A DNA stretch of 64,000 bases from Gimesia sp. (GCF_040219335.1 NZ_JAVJSQ010000015.1:1-64000); one strand, 5' to 3'; counted from the stretch's first letter, positions 38,946 through 49,072 are shown. Notes: generated from the letters alone by a model not told the origin. Made by a program: numbers and translations.

Positions 38946-40286
38946 ATGAACGAATTTCAGTCAACACGTCGCGATTTCTTAAGACAGGCTTCCGCCACCG
39001 GTCTGGCGGCTTCCGCTCTGGGGACTTCCTGGCAGCAGTTACTGGCCTCGGAAAAACATGGTACTAAACCGCACGGTTCTAAAAAACTGGCGATGCCCGT
39101 CGGTAAAGCGGAACACTGCATCATGATCTGGCTGGGCGGTGGTTCCTGTCATATCGATACCTGGGATCCCAAACGCAAAGGCGATCCGAAGGCCAAGAAA
39201 GCGGGTTCCTATTACGACCCGATTCCGACCGCCATCAAAGGGACCGAGGTCTGTGAGCATCTTTCCAAGTGTGCTCCCATTCTGGACCGGTTCAACATTG
39301 TCCGCAGTGTGCACCATGAAGTGATCGACGAGCACGCTGCTGCCACCAACCGGATGCACACGGGGCGTCCCACAACCGGAACGATTACCTATCCGTCTGT
39401 TGGATCTGTTGTCGCTCATCAGCGCGGAGCCGTCAGTGATATCGCCCCTGCTTATGTGCTCATCGGTTATCCCAACGTGACCCGTGGCCCCGGCTTTTTG
39501 GGCAGCAAGGCCGGTTATGTCTATCTGACTGACACCAACGCCGGCCCCAGCGGTTTCACCCGTTCTTCACGGGTGAACCAGAGTCGCCAGGATCGTCGTG
39601 AACGGCTCCTGACTAAGATGCGAGCCGATTACCGTCAGAAGAGCATTGGCGGACAGACGATTCAGGACTACGATCAATCTGTGGCAGAAGCACTTCGCCT
39701 GTCCGGTCCTGAATTCATGAAGGTCTTCCAGCTGGACAACGAAAAGAGCGACCTGCGGAATTCGTACGGCGGCGAATTCGGTCAGCGGTGTCTGCTCTCA
39801 CGTCGTCTGATTCAGTCAGGCGTGCGTTTCATCGAAGTCTCTCACAACCTCAACTTTGTGAATGGGACCGGCTGGGATACACACAATGACGGGCAGCTGA
39901 ATCAGCATCTGCTGATCAAGGAACTCGATTCCGCACTGTCAGCTTTGGTGCTGGATCTCGAACAGCACAAGCTGCTCGACAAAACACTGATTGTCGTGGC
40001 TTCCGAGTTCGGTCGTCCGGCCCGCTTCGATTCGGGCGGAGGACGCGGTCACCAGTCGAAAGCTTTCAGTGTCGTGCTGGCCGGTGGTGGTCTGAAGAAC
40101 GGGATGACCATTGGTGAAACCAACGAACTGGGCGAAGAAATCGTTTCCCGCCCTGTCTCCGTACCCGATCTGCACGCGACAATTTACGCCAGTCTGGGTA
40201 TTGATCCTTCTGAAGAACTCTACGCAGGCGACCGTCCGGTGCCCATCACCGACATGGGCGATCCTGTACGCGAGCTGTTCGGTTAA
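38946..40286 (+). CDS. DUF1501 protein (Tat-exported, alkaline-phosphatase/sulfatase-like fold)
   Basis: 446 residues. The N-terminus [21 protein letters not shown] is a twin-arginine signal, implying folded export, possibly with a cofactor. The body shows the DUF1501 pattern: [18 protein letters not shown], then [20 protein letters not shown] and a late [12 protein letters not shown]...[17 protein letters not shown], which resemble metal-binding motifs of the alkaline phosphatase superfamily. The activity has not been established for the family. Together with the two upstream PSD1 genes it forms the standard planctomycete pair. A strong terminator closes the unit. Confidence 0.9.
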   Translation: MNEFQSTRRDFLRQASATGLAASALGTSWQQLLASEKHGTKPHGSKKLAMPVGKAEHCIMIWLGGGSCHIDTWDPKRKGDPKAKKAGSYYDPIPTAIKGTEVCEHLSKCAPILDRFNIVRSVHHEVIDEHAAATNRMHTGRPTTGTITYPSVGSVVAHQRGAVSDIAPAYVLIGYPNVTRGPGFLGSKAGYVYLTDTNAGPSGFTRSSRVNQSRQDRRERLLTKMRADYRQKSIGGQTIQDYDQSVAEALRLSGPEFMKVFQLDNEKSDLRNSYGGEFGQRCLLSRRLIQSGVRFIEVSHNLNFVNGTGWDTHNDGQLNQHLLIKELDSALSALVLDLEQHKLLDKTLIVVASEFGRPARFDSGGGRGHQSKAFSVVLAGGGLKNGMTIGETNELGEEIVSRPVSVPDLHATIYASLGIDPSEELYAGDRPVPITDMGDPVRELFG

Positions 40287-40312
40287 GCGTCAGCTGGCTT
40301 GAAAACAGTAAC

Positions 40313-40351
40313 AGCGAGTTGTCACCCAAGGGATGGCAACTCGCTTTTTTT
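40313..40351 (+). terminator. Rho-independent terminator after the DUF1501 gene
   Basis: AGCGAGTTG (40313-40321) pairs with CAACTCGCT (40337-40345), extended by three inner pairs. A run of seven T ends at 40351. It closes the PSD1/DUF1501 unit. Confidence 0.92.
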
Positions 40352-40459
40352 GCGCCGGTGTACAGGAAAGTCATTCGAGACAGACTGGAATTCAGGAAGT
40401 AGAAGTGTATCCTTGGGGCAGGAGCATTTACCGCTGGAATTCCATAGAAGGTCTGTTGC

Positions 40460-43400
40460 ATGTCTACCCGGCCCACTCACCATTACCTGATCGTCGTGGC
40501 TGTGATTCTGTTTATCGGGATTCTGGCCCTGTTTCTGACCCTCCAGCCGGGAGGTGGTCCGGTGGGGAGCGGCCCCCTCTCATACGACGAAGCGCAGCAA
40601 CTCTTGCGGCTTAAAAATGAGGGAATCGCTTATCTGGAAAACGAGCGTTACGCCGAGAGTGACCCACTGCTGGAGCGGTTGACCGAAGAACTGCCTGGCG
40701 ATGTGATCGGCTTTCAGAATCTGACGATCTGTCGGTTGCTGCAACTGACTCCCGAAAAACTGGTCGATCATCAGTCGGGGAAACAACTGGCTGACCAGGC
40801 GCAGGCAACGGTAGCACAGTTGATCAAGATTGCTCCGGAATCGAGTGCCAGCTATGTCCTTTCAGCCCGCATTCAACTGGCGCTGGGAAATGAGCCCAAG
40901 GCGGAAGAGGCGTTGCAACAGGCGCTGGAAAAAAGTCCCGAGTCTGCAGCGATCTGGTTTGAGTTGTCCCAGTTGCAAAAACAGAATGTGAAGCCCGAGC
41001 AACAGGCGCTGGCGAATGCGTCGCTGAAACGTGCCTGGGAACTGCAGCCTGATAACCTGTTTCTGGCGATCGATTATCTGCAGGTCGCCGCTGTGGAGAA
41101 GTCAGAGCAGACGAAAGCCGTCTTCGAACAGGTCAAGCAGCTGGCTGCGCCGCTGGCGGAAAGCGTGAAAGATCATACCCGGCTGGATTTGAATGAAGTC
41201 ATCAAGGCGTCTCTGCAGGCGATCACAGACGGGAAGTGGAATTTCGTTACCCGTAATGCCCGCGTGCTCAGAAATGTGTTAATCGCCGAGGATCTGGTGA
41301 AAAGTGATCGCCGTCGGGTTGAACAGAATCCGCTTGAATTTGTGATCCCCGATTTTCCGCCTGCTTTTTATGCGGCCGTCGAGTGGCCCGCTCAGGAGAA
41401 ACCGCTGTCGGTGAAGTTTGCCGAACCCCGGGCGATTGAGTTCAATGAAGACGTGTTGGCTGACATCAGGGATCTCAAGATCGCGGATTTCGACCTCGAT
41501 GGTAAACCCGATCTGATTCTACTGACGGCGGAGCGGGTGCAGGTATTTCAGCAGGGAGGGGACGGCCGCTGGTCAGTGATGACCTCAACAGCAGCGGAGG
41601 GGGACTTCCATGAAATTCATGCCGTTGATCTGGATGGCGATGTGCAGCAGCTCGCTCCATCGCCGGCTGGTGAGAAAAAAGAGGAGCCCCAGACAATCGC
41701 TGCCATCTCACCGGCCCGGGATGCCGATCTCGATCTGGTGCTGGCAGGGAAAGCCGGGATTCGCATCCTGGAAAATCAGGCGGATGATAAACAAGGAACA
41801 CGAAAACTGGTTCACCGACCGCAGGCCGATTCCCTGGATGCGTTGTCCGATGTGCTGACGGTGAATTTTTCTGACCTGGATCACGATGGCGATCTGGACC
41901 TGGTTGCTTCGACCGGGGTGGGAATTTCGCTCTGGTCGAATCGGGGGAATCTGTCGTTTCAGGAAATCAGTGCCAACTCCCAACTGCCGCCCGCGGATCT
42001 GGCGGCGACTTCGATTGTGCGCGTGGACTGGGACCGCGATGTCGATCTGGATCTGATTCTCTGCAGCAGAACGACCCGGCAGGCAGGTTACCTCGAAAAC
42101 CTGCGACATGGCCGGTTTCGCTGGCGGACATTTTCCCAAGTTGAATCAGAGAACGGCCCCACGGCCAATCAGTTCGAAGAGTGCGTACTCACCGACTATG
42201 ACCGGAACGGTTCCTGGGATCTGGTGGGCGTGCAGCGTCAGGCTCTGGTGCTGGCGGGAACCCGGTTGCTGGGGACAGGAGAAGTGCACGTTGATTCGGT
42301 GCAGCAGATCCGGGAGACAAAACTGGCTGATATTCAGGGCACCCTTTTGCAGGCAGGAGATCTGAATAATGATGGCGTAATGGATGTGCTGGCGGTAAGC
42401 GGGAACGGCTTGCAGGTGTTGTTAGGCACCGCCGAGCATCGAACCGAGCAGACCGCTTATGTGACCGATGAAGCGGTCGCCAGTAAGAATTCGATCCAAC
42501 TGTTCCGTGTGGCAGACCTGAACCAGGATGGCAGCCTGGATGTGATTACGGTTGAAGCAGGGAAAGTGATGTTCCTGCAGAATCAGGGGAACGATAATCA
42601 CTGGATCGATGTCTCACTCCGCGCGGAGCAGGTCAAAGGGGAAGTGAAGTCTGCCAGTGGTCGCGTGAATCATTATGGTGTGGGCAGCCTGGTGGAACTC
42701 CGCAGCGGTGCGATTTATCAGCCTCAGATTGTGGCAGGACAGTCAACGCATTTCGGACTGGGGAAACAGACGGTCGCGGAGGCGGTTCGCGTGTTGTGGA
42801 CGAATGGGATTCCGGTCAACATCATCAATGCGAAAACCGATCAGCGGATTTACGAGAAGCAGACATTGATGGGGTCCTGCCCCTATCTTTATACCTGGGA
42901 CGGAGAGCAGTTCACGTTTTATACGGATCTGTTGTGGGCGGCGCCGATCGGGCTGCAGTTCGGAAAAGGGATTGTGGCTCCGAGTCGTGACTGGGAATTT
43001 CTCAAGATTGACGGCGACCGACTTCAGGAGAAAGAGGGTTACTATGAACTGCGGATTACGGAAGAGCTCTGGGAGGCAGGTTATTTCGACCTGGTTGAAC
43101 TGACGGCCGTCGACCATCCGGCAGAGGTGGAGATCTTTTCCAATGAAAAGGTGGGGCCACCCGATCTGGCTGAATTCAAGATTCATATGGCGCGCGAAAC
43201 ACAAACGCCGGTCGGGGCCGTCAATCATCGCGGACGGGATGTCCTGCCGGAGATACGAGACGTGGATGACGTGTATGCGAAGACCTTCGACGAAAAGTAC
43301 CGTCAGGGATTGACCGAGGTGCATGCGCTCGAACTGGATTTGAATCACGCGGCGGTGAAGCAAGCGAAAACACCACGCATCAAGCTGTTTTTGACAGGCT

Positions 43401-44167
43401 GGCTGTATCCAACGGACACGGGGATTAACCTGGCGCTCGATGAGAATCCCGCGCTGCCTTCGCCACGACCTCCATCACTGGCAGTGCCGGATAACAGCGG
43501 TGGCTGGAAAGCGATCCAGCCGTTTATGGGTTTTCCGGGAGGCAAGACAAAAACGATTGTTGTGGACCTGGCAGATCAGTTTCTGACGGATGACTATCGC
43601 GTGCGGATTGAAACCAACATGGAGTTCTACTGGGACCAGATCTTTTTTACGGTCGACGAGAGTCCGGCTGAGTTCATGACACACGTCTGTCCCCTCGAAA
43701 CTGCGGACTTACAGCACCGGGGTTTTTCAACGCCGATCATCCACCCGGGGAATGGTCCCGAGCGGTACGATTATCAGAAGCTCACTGAGCAGATCCAGTG
43801 GCCGCCGATGCAGGGGGGCTTTACCCGTTATGGGGATGTGAAACCGCTTGTGGAAAAAGCCGACAACCGGCTGGTGATTCTCGGTGCCGGGGATGAGATG
43901 CGGCTGCGATTTCGCGTTCCCGCTGGTCCCCCGCGTCCGGGTTGGAAGCGGGACTTCATTCTGCATAATGTGGGTTGGGACAAGGACGCGAACCTGCACA
44001 CGATTCTGGGCCAGGCGGTGGAACCGCTGCCGTTCCGGGAGATGCGGAGCTACCCGTATCCGAGTGAGGAATATCCTGAGGGATCTGTGCTCAAGTCTGA
44101 TCGGGAGAAGTACCATACCCGTCGGCAGGACAGTGCCGCTTTCTGGAAACACTTGTCCCGTCCCTGA
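40460..44167 (+). CDS. TPR / FG-GAP / ASPIC-UnbV fusion protein, membrane-anchored
   Basis: 1,235 residues with AAGG 8 nt before the ATG. One N-terminal transmembrane helix lies at about 8-28. TPR-like repeats occupy about 45-240. A VCBS/FG-GAP propeller lies at about 330-700, with repeated D-x-D-x-D-G loops (DFDLDGKPD, DHDGDLD, DLNNDGVMD, DLNQDGSLD) that bind calcium in integrin-like propellers. An ASPIC/UnbV region lies at about 711-800 (ASGRVNHYGVGSLVELRSG, VRVLWTNG). The last 400 residues are a further domain (PYLYTWDGEQFTFYTDLLW). The architecture is a CRTAC1-like extracellular binding protein joined to a TPR domain. The function is unknown. The 60168/61619 gene pair carries the same parts as two separate genes. 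Confidence 0.85.
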   Translation: MSTRPTHHYLIVVAVILFIGILALFLTLQPGGGPVGSGPLSYDEAQQLLRLKNEGIAYLENERYAESDPLLERLTEELPGDVIGFQNLTICRLLQLTPEKLVDHQSGKQLADQAQATVAQLIKIAPESSASYVLSARIQLALGNEPKAEEALQQALEKSPESAAIWFELSQLQKQNVKPEQQALANASLKRAWELQPDNLFLAIDYLQVAAVEKSEQTKAVFEQVKQLAAPLAESVKDHTRLDLNEVIKASLQAITDGKWNFVTRNARVLRNVLIAEDLVKSDRRRVEQNPLEFVIPDFPPAFYAAVEWPAQEKPLSVKFAEPRAIEFNEDVLADIRDLKIADFDLDGKPDLILLTAERVQVFQQGGDGRWSVMTSTAAEGDFHEIHAVDLDGDVQQLAPSPAGEKKEEPQTIAAISPARDADLDLVLAGKAGIRILENQADDKQGTRKLVHRPQADSLDALSDVLTVNFSDLDHDGDLDLVASTGVGISLWSNRGNLSFQEISANSQLPPADLAATSIVRVDWDRDVDLDLILCSRTTRQAGYLENLRHGRFRWRTFSQVESENGPTANQFEECVLTDYDRNGSWDLVGVQRQALVLAGTRLLGTGEVHVDSVQQIRETKLADIQGTLLQAGDLNNDGVMDVLAVSGNGLQVLLGTAEHRTEQTAYVTDEAVASKNSIQLFRVADLNQDGSLDVITVEAGKVMFLQNQGNDNHWIDVSLRAEQVKGEVKSASGRVNHYGVGSLVELRSGAIYQPQIVAGQSTHFGLGKQTVAEAVRVLWTNGIPVNIINAKTDQRIYEKQTLMGSCPYLYTWDGEQFTFYTDLLWAAPIGLQFGKGIVAPSRDWEFLKIDGDRLQEKEGYYELRITEELWEAGYFDLVELTAVDHPAEVEIFSNEKVGPPDLAEFKIHMARETQTPVGAVNHRGRDVLPEIRDVDDVYAKTFDEKYRQGLTEVHALELDLNHAAVKQAKTPRIKLFLTGWLYPTDTGINLALDENPALPSPRPPSLAVPDNSGGWKAIQPFMGFPGGKTKTIVVDLADQFLTDDYRVRIETNMEFYWDQIFFTVDESPAEFMTHVCPLETADLQHRGFSTPIIHPGNGPERYDYQKLTEQIQWPPMQGGFTRYGDVKPLVEKADNRLVILGAGDEMRLRFRVPAGPPRPGWKRDFILHNVGWDKDANLHTILGQAVEPLPFREMRSYPYPSEEYPEGSVLKSDREKYHTRRQDSAAFWKHLSRP

Positions 44168-44250
44168 TGTTTTCAGAAGTGCAATTGCCCGCGGCCTGCG
44201 GTAAGATACGAACTGAACTTCATTTTTATTCAAGCAGGTATTGAGCCACG

Positions 44251-45087
44251 ATGCAGATTATTGTTCAGACGTTATCCTTACTGCTGTTGTTATTGGTGTC
44301 CACTCACGCTGGTCTCGCAGCAGAGATGTCATATCCACTCTCCGTTGTCGCAGCTGAGAAAGGCCCCGTTTATGTCGCGGATCGCAAGCTGCCTGGAATC
44401 TGGAGTGTCCAGGACGGGAAAGTCAGTGAGTTTTACAAAGGCTCCAAGGTGTTTCGGACGCCATTGAATGCGGTGCGGTGCGTGACCCTGGATGACCAGG
44501 GGCGAGTGCTGGCCGGAGATTCCTCGACACGCGAAGTCTACCGGTTTGCTAAAGCCGGCGCAAAACCGGAAGCCCTCACCAAAGGGGGAATAGGTATCCC
44601 CATGGATGTGGTGGTGACCAAAGCCGGCGACCTGCTGGTCTCTGACCTGGAACTGCATCGGATCTGGAAGGTGCCCGCAGCAGGTGGTAAGCCGACGCTG
44701 TTTGCAGAAGTCAGTGCACCACGAGGACTGGCCCTGGATCAGGAAGAAAATCTGTGGGTTGTTTCAGGAACGGCAGACCAGTTGCTGAAAGTGACTCCGG
44801 ACGGGAACGTCAGTGTCGTCGTGAAAGGGCGCCCGTTCAATTTTCCTCACGATGTCGTCGTTCTGGATGATGGCACTGCCGTTGTCAGCGATGGTTATGA
44901 AAAGGCGCTCTGGAAAGTAACGCCCGATGGCAAGACCGAGAAATGGGTCTCCGGTGAACCATTCAAAAATCCAGTTGGCATAGCGGTGCAGGGGAAGAAT
45001 GTGCTCGTCGCTGACCCGCATGCGAAAACCGTATTCTCTGTGGATCCGGAGAAGCAGGTAACGGACCTGGTGAAGAAACAGGACTGA
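44251..45087 (+). CDS. Exported NHL/SMP-30-like beta-propeller protein
   Basis: 278 residues. It has a signal peptide (SLLLLLLVSTHAGLAA), then about six repeats of 40 residues with D-x-x-G-x-(L/V)-x-V(A/S)D pattern (DDQGRVLAGDSS, TKAGDLLVSDLE, QEENLWVVSG, DDGTAVVSDG). This is the NHL/SMP-30-like six-bladed propeller. It may bind or hydrolyse lactones, but catalytic metal ligands cannot be confirmed. It lies 83 bp after the TPR/FG-GAP fusion gene and converges with only 2 bp between stop codons on the next gene. Confidence 0.8.
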   Translation: MQIIVQTLSLLLLLLVSTHAGLAAEMSYPLSVVAAEKGPVYVADRKLPGIWSVQDGKVSEFYKGSKVFRTPLNAVRCVTLDDQGRVLAGDSSTREVYRFAKAGAKPEALTKGGIGIPMDVVVTKAGDLLVSDLELHRIWKVPAAGGKPTLFAEVSAPRGLALDQEENLWVVSGTADQLLKVTPDGNVSVVVKGRPFNFPHDVVVLDDGTAVVSDGYEKALWKVTPDGKTEKWVSGEPFKNPVGIAVQGKNVLVADPHAKTVFSVDPEKQVTDLVKKQD

Positions 45088-45089
45088 GC

Positions 45090-46613
45090 TCATTCTGATT
45101 GAGCTGACCTGGATCCTTTGTTCCACCAGATGGAAAACCATTCACTCTGATCGGCCTGGTCTGTTTCGCGGGCTTCGAAGTTTCCGGCGGCCAGGTCGGG
45201 CTTGCCATCGCCGTCAAAGTCACCTGCGGTAATTATCGGGTGCTGTCCCCGGGAGTAGTCGAGCGGATGAGGCACAAACTGGCCGGGTTTCGTCTGTTCG
45301 TACCAGACGATTGTGTTGCGACGTTGATCGTAGTTCCAGGTCATGGTGCAGGCGGCGAGATCGATGTCGCCATCCTGGTCAAAGTCGCCATGGGTGATGC
45401 CATACGCGCCTGTGAGTGGGGCGAGGTGATGCGGCTTGAACGGGAAGCGACCCTGGTTTTCCAGCCATTGCACGGAGTGACTGGGACGCAGCTCGAAGCT
45501 GTCCATCGTGTCGCCGTTGGTATAGAGCAGGTCCTGATCTCCGTCCTGATCGAGGTCCGCCAGGTCGATACACGACGAGCCGTAGGCGGGGTCCGGGGCC
45601 TGGAAGATGGTTTCGGTGCGAAACTGGCCTTTTCCCTGGTTGAGAAAAGCGACGATGGTTTCATGTTCCTGGGAGAAGAGGGCGACAAAGTCGGGCAGGC
45701 CGTCCTGGTTCCAGTCGGTGATCAGCAGATGGCTGGCGCCGTGGCGGGGATCAAGTACCTGTAACCGATATTTCAGATCGTCTGTTGCTGGCGAGACATT
45801 TTCCAGGTAGAGCAGGCGTCCGGTTTTGTGCCAGCCGAACTCGGCGACGATCAGGTCAAGATCCCCGTCGGCATCGAAGTCGGCAGCTTTGGCGTCGGCA
45901 ACCCGTCCCAGTCCTGCCTGGAGTGTCTGCTGTTGATAACTGTCTGATTGCGGGTTGAAGAGCAGGGCTTCGACTGAGCCTCGGTCATGGTCTTCCGGCC
46001 CAAAGCTACCCAGGTCAGCGATGAGGTAATCGTCGTGCTGGTCTCCGTTGAGGTCGATGCGTTCAATGTGAGCCGGATGATGTAGTTTAGCCAGCGGTTC
46101 GAATTTGGGTTGTCTGTCTAAAAAGCGGATGCGGCCGACACGTCCGGAGCCCAGATCGGTGAGCAGCAGTTCGTGAGGTGTCTTGCCAGCGACCCAGTTG
46201 AGATTTGAAACTCCGGGCAGGGGATCGCCGTCGAGGCGGGGAAAGGGCTGCCGCTGAAAATCAACCGGGCCGGGAGCGAGGTTCTCGATTTGTGAAGGCA
46301 GCTCATGTTGTTCGGGAGCCTGCGCTTCAAAGTAACGGATGACTTCGGGCATGGGCGGGACGCGCAGGCTCTGATCGGGGGACTGTTCGTAGTGCGCGTA
46401 TTCGCGGGGAATCTGCATCCTCCAGGCAGCTTTGGTCAGCACACCGGGATCGGGACAGGCATGACAGTGGCCACAGAAGTTTTGGATTTCCGTTTCAAAT
46501 TCCGTGTGCCGTGTCTCTGTAGTGAAGGTGTCCTCGGGAGGCGGGGACGATTCCTGTTTCCCGCACGCCATGAGCAGTGCGAGAAACAGAAAACAACAGC
46601 TGCGGGCCGGCAT
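45090..46613 (-). CDS. FG-GAP lipoprotein with N-terminal CxxCH motif
   Basis: 507 residues. A lipobox LLMAC gives a lipidated Cys17, so it is an outer- or cytoplasmic-membrane lipoprotein. Residues about 45-55 carry CGHCHACPDPG, a single CxxCH heme-attachment-type motif with a further Cys. After it comes an FG-GAP/VCBS propeller with many Asp-rich calcium loops (DLNGDQHDD, DFDADGDLD, DLDQDGDQD, DFDQDGDID, DFDGDGKPD). It starts within the stop codon of the upstream SGNH hydrolase gene (TAATG), so it is translationally coupled. Heme binding is inferred from the motif only. Confidence 0.82.
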   Translation of the reverse strand: MPARSCCFLFLALLMACGKQESSPPPEDTFTTETRHTEFETEIQNFCGHCHACPDPGVLTKAAWRMQIPREYAHYEQSPDQSLRVPPMPEVIRYFEAQAPEQHELPSQIENLAPGPVDFQRQPFPRLDGDPLPGVSNLNWVAGKTPHELLLTDLGSGRVGRIRFLDRQPKFEPLAKLHHPAHIERIDLNGDQHDDYLIADLGSFGPEDHDRGSVEALLFNPQSDSYQQQTLQAGLGRVADAKAADFDADGDLDLIVAEFGWHKTGRLLYLENVSPATDDLKYRLQVLDPRHGASHLLITDWNQDGLPDFVALFSQEHETIVAFLNQGKGQFRTETIFQAPDPAYGSSCIDLADLDQDGDQDLLYTNGDTMDSFELRPSHSVQWLENQGRFPFKPHHLAPLTGAYGITHGDFDQDGDIDLAACTMTWNYDQRRNTIVWYEQTKPGQFVPHPLDYSRGQHPIITAGDFDGDGKPDLAAGNFEARETDQADQSEWFSIWWNKGSRSAQSE

Positions 46614-47770
46614 TACTGTGCCTGCTCCTGCTGTTCCAGAATCGGTCGCAGTGCTTCTTCAAAGGCGTCGGCCTGACGGAAGAAGCCCAGGTCGGTGGGG
46701 TGAGAGCTGTCGACGGTACCTTCGTAATCATCGCCGAGCAGATTGTCTCCTTCCAGGTAATAGAGGTTTTTGACGCCTTCTTTTTTGAGCTGCTCGTAGC
46801 CCGCTTTGAGTGCTGCGCGGCTGGTACGATGACGTTCCTGGCTGCTCGGTTTGAGATAAGCGTTGGTGTAGGTCCGGTCTTCGACCAGCAGGATTGGCGT
46901 ATCGGGATGTGCGGCCCGCAGCGTTTTGACGAGAGGGACCGTCTCTTTTTTGACGGTGTCAGCGGTGACGTTGGGGAGGCAGTCCATGATGAAGACGCTG
47001 GCATCGAGCTCGGCTATGAGCTTAGCGACTTCCGGTTCCATTTTTCCATTGCCGGAGAAGCCGAGATTGATCACCGGGCGATCGAGACGCCGTCCGAGGA
47101 TCGCAGTGTGGACCATTCCGGTGCGTGAGGCACAGCCTCCCTGGGTAATGGACGTTCCCCAGAAGACCAGTGGTTTATCTTTACCGGGTTCGCGGGCGGG
47201 GGCTTTCCAGAGCTGACTGGATTCGGGAATGCCAATCTCCACCGATTTGACACCGTTATACAGGGGCAGGTAGAGCATATATTCCCGTTTGCCGGGGATG
47301 ATGCCTGAAACCAGTGTGGCGGTTGTTGTCTGCTGGGCAGGACGACCAACGCCGAGCCAGCGCCATTTTCCCGATTCGGTTTTGACATAGAGGTCCAGGC
47401 CGCTGACGCCGGTGGCTGCCATGTGATTCATGGCCAGCGAGGCGGAAGTGAGAGTCCATCTGGCTTTGATCGTGGTGGCATCAGTGACGAAGCGAACGGC
47501 CATGCCGGCGGAGTGTTTGGAAAGCGACCAGACCGGAGGACGGACGACGCCTTTGGCTTTTTGGGGCAGGCGATCGTAAAAGCTTTCCGTGTCGGTCCAG
47601 CCTTTGCCTTCCACATCCAGGTTCTGGATATCAAACCAGTGGGTTTTGTCTTTTTCGTCCGTGGTAAAATCTGTTACCGGCTGATCGGCGGCCTGCAGGA
47701 GCGTTGCCGATGCCAGCAGACAGACCAGGGAAAAGACGCGCAGCCAGATGGTTCGTTGATTCACTCTCAT
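46613..47770 (-). CDS. Exported SGNH/GDSL-family hydrolase
   Basis: 385 residues with a signal peptide (LRVFSLVCLLASATLLQAA). An N-terminal beta domain is followed by the SGNH core. The GDSL block is FWGTSITQGG (nucleophile Ser), block II is NLGFSGNGKME (Gly, Asn) and block V is DSSHPTDLG (Asp, His). All four catalytic residues are present, so it is probably active as an esterase on acylated sugars or similar. It is cotranscribed with the FG-GAP lipoprotein, which may bind the same surface or polymer. Confidence 0.88.
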   Translation of the reverse strand: MRVNQRTIWLRVFSLVCLLASATLLQAADQPVTDFTTDEKDKTHWFDIQNLDVEGKGWTDTESFYDRLPQKAKGVVRPPVWSLSKHSAGMAVRFVTDATTIKARWTLTSASLAMNHMAATGVSGLDLYVKTESGKWRWLGVGRPAQQTTTATLVSGIIPGKREYMLYLPLYNGVKSVEIGIPESSQLWKAPAREPGKDKPLVFWGTSITQGGCASRTGMVHTAILGRRLDRPVINLGFSGNGKMEPEVAKLIAELDASVFIMDCLPNVTADTVKKETVPLVKTLRAAHPDTPILLVEDRTYTNAYLKPSSQERHRTSRAALKAGYEQLKKEGVKNLYYLEGDNLLGDDYEGTVDSSHPTDLGFFRQADAFEEALRPILEQQEQAQ

Positions 47771-47874
47771 TGCTGTTCCTGTTTATGCTCTTAGATGCGG
47801 AAAAGATGGTTGGTATTTCACCATCTTAACAGGAGCCAGCGGGAAAAAGAAAGCGGGGGTCGAACGATTGCCGG

Positions 47875-48879
47875 TTAGAATTCGCCGATGACTTCACCGT
47901 TCATCCGGGTACCCAGCGCCCTCCAGATTTCCAGCGAGATGTTTTCACTGATCGTGCGGACGGACCCATCGACGAGCACCGCGTTCACAACCCCTGTATG
48001 GAAACTGCGGGAGGTGATAATCGCGTAGGTGGGGGAACCAGCGGATCCGTTCTTCCCTTCCTGCCAGGAGTTGAAATCGGCGTCGTATTCGGTGCCGCCA
48101 CTGGTGTAAGGAACGTAGGTGTTGGGATTCATGGTTACGGTAAACCCGGTGTGATGCACTCGACCATCGGGCCATTCGGTGTGCCCGGTATTGGTTTTAA
48201 AGTCGGCTCCTGAAGCTACGATGGTGGCCGCTTCGGAGGCTGTGCCGGGAATGGTTGTCGTCGATGGACCGCCGTTACGTGTGTAGGGCTGCCAGCCTTT
48301 GACTTCGGCTGCGAGCAGTGTGTTGCTGGTACCGTCGGTGAAGCTGGCCATGGTCAGGCTGGCGTTCGGATAAAACGCGCCGTTGCCGCTACTGCCGTTC
48401 GTGGGATCAAATACGAACCAGGTTCCGTAGTTAAATCCGTAGTTGGTGGGATAGAGTTTAACTTTTCCGCCACCGGGGTCACGGACTCTGTCACTGTTGG
48501 GATCACTGGGGCAGGCGTAGACGGGAATTTTCAGTCCATCAATGGCGGCCTGGAAGTCCCAGGCGGTCGAGAGATCGACATTGTCGTAGAGGTTGCCTTG
48601 TTCCAGCATGGGCAGAATCCGACCATGCACGCCCCAGGAACCATTGTTGCCTGTGGAAGTCACGGCAAGATCGACACTGGCGCCCGGAGGGAGATAGCGA
48701 TAGCTGCTGACGTAATTGTGAATCGCGAGCCCCAGCTGTTTCAGGTGATTTTTGCATTGGGTGCGACGCGCGGCTTCCCGGGCCTGTTGAACGGCGGGTA
48801 AGAGAAGGGCGATCAGGATCGCGATGATGGCGATGACCACTAGAAGTTCGATCAAGGTAAATCCACGGCGGGGACGCAT
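47875..48879 (-). CDS. DUF1559 pseudopilin-type protein
   Basis: 334 residues. [35 protein letters not shown] at residues 4-38 is a class-III (type IV prepilin) signal with cleavage after Gly6 and a Glu at mature position 5. Then follow a DUF1559 domain and a C-terminal H-x9-DG motif ([14 protein letters not shown]). Planctomycetes carry many such proteins, thought to be pseudopilins of a type II-like export system, but the role is unsettled. It is preceded by a sigma-54-like promoter and two dyad sites next to a sigma-54 activator gene, suggesting it is controlled by that regulator. Confidence 0.93.
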   Translation of the reverse strand: MRPRRGFTLIELLVVIAIIAILIALLLPAVQQAREAARRTQCKNHLKQLGLAIHNYVSSYRYLPPGASVDLAVTSTGNNGSWGVHGRILPMLEQGNLYDNVDLSTAWDFQAAIDGLKIPVYACPSDPNSDRVRDPGGGKVKLYPTNYGFNYGTWFVFDPTNGSSGNGAFYPNASLTMASFTDGTSNTLLAAEVKGWQPYTRNGGPSTTTIPGTASEAATIVASGADFKTNTGHTEWPDGRVHHTGFTVTMNPNTYVPYTSGGTEYDADFNSWQEGKNGSAGSPTYAIITSRSFHTGVVNAVLVDGSVRTISENISLEIWRALGTRMNGEVIGEF

Positions 48880-48945
48880 AACGGTGTTTCCAGCTTACTT
48901 TGTACGGCGGGTATTGAGAAGCACGATTCTATGGATGAACTGCAG

Positions 48946-48960
48946 GCAAAGAATATACCA
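48946..48960 (-). promoter_or_regulatory. Sigma-54-type -24/-12 promoter for the DUF1559 gene
   Basis: On the minus strand TGGTATATTCTTTGC (48960 to 48946) has GG and GC separated by exactly 10 bases and matches TGGCAYR-N4-TTGC at nearly every position except C4. It lies 67 bp upstream of the ATG at 48879. A sigma-54 activator gene starts 1.7 kb away on the other strand, and two operator-like dyads lie about 100-137 bp upstream of the predicted transcription start. The remaining part of the 345-bp gap (48880-49224) holds no gene. Confidence 0.6.
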
Positions 48961-49036
48961 AAGCCTTGAATTTCACTGACTTTGCTGCACGTTCAGGTGT
49001 TTGAGCGTGAATAAAATGGCTGAAGCAGGAAGAGGT

Positions 49037-49072
49037 GTCGCACTGAGCGACATGGGGGTCGAATAAAGCGAC
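49037..49072. promoter_or_regulatory. Two tandem 15-bp dyads, candidate activator binding sites
   Basis: GTCGCACTGAGCGAC (49037-49051) and GTCGAATAAAGCGAC (49058-49072) are both GTCG-N7-CGAC dyads followed by AT. Their starts are 21 bp apart, two helical turns, so bound dimers would face the same side. They sit in the usual upstream-activator position relative to the sigma-54 promoter at 48946-48960 and about 90 bp before the kinase promoter on the other side. The binding protein is probably the response regulator at 50618-52030 (inference). Confidence 0.6.
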
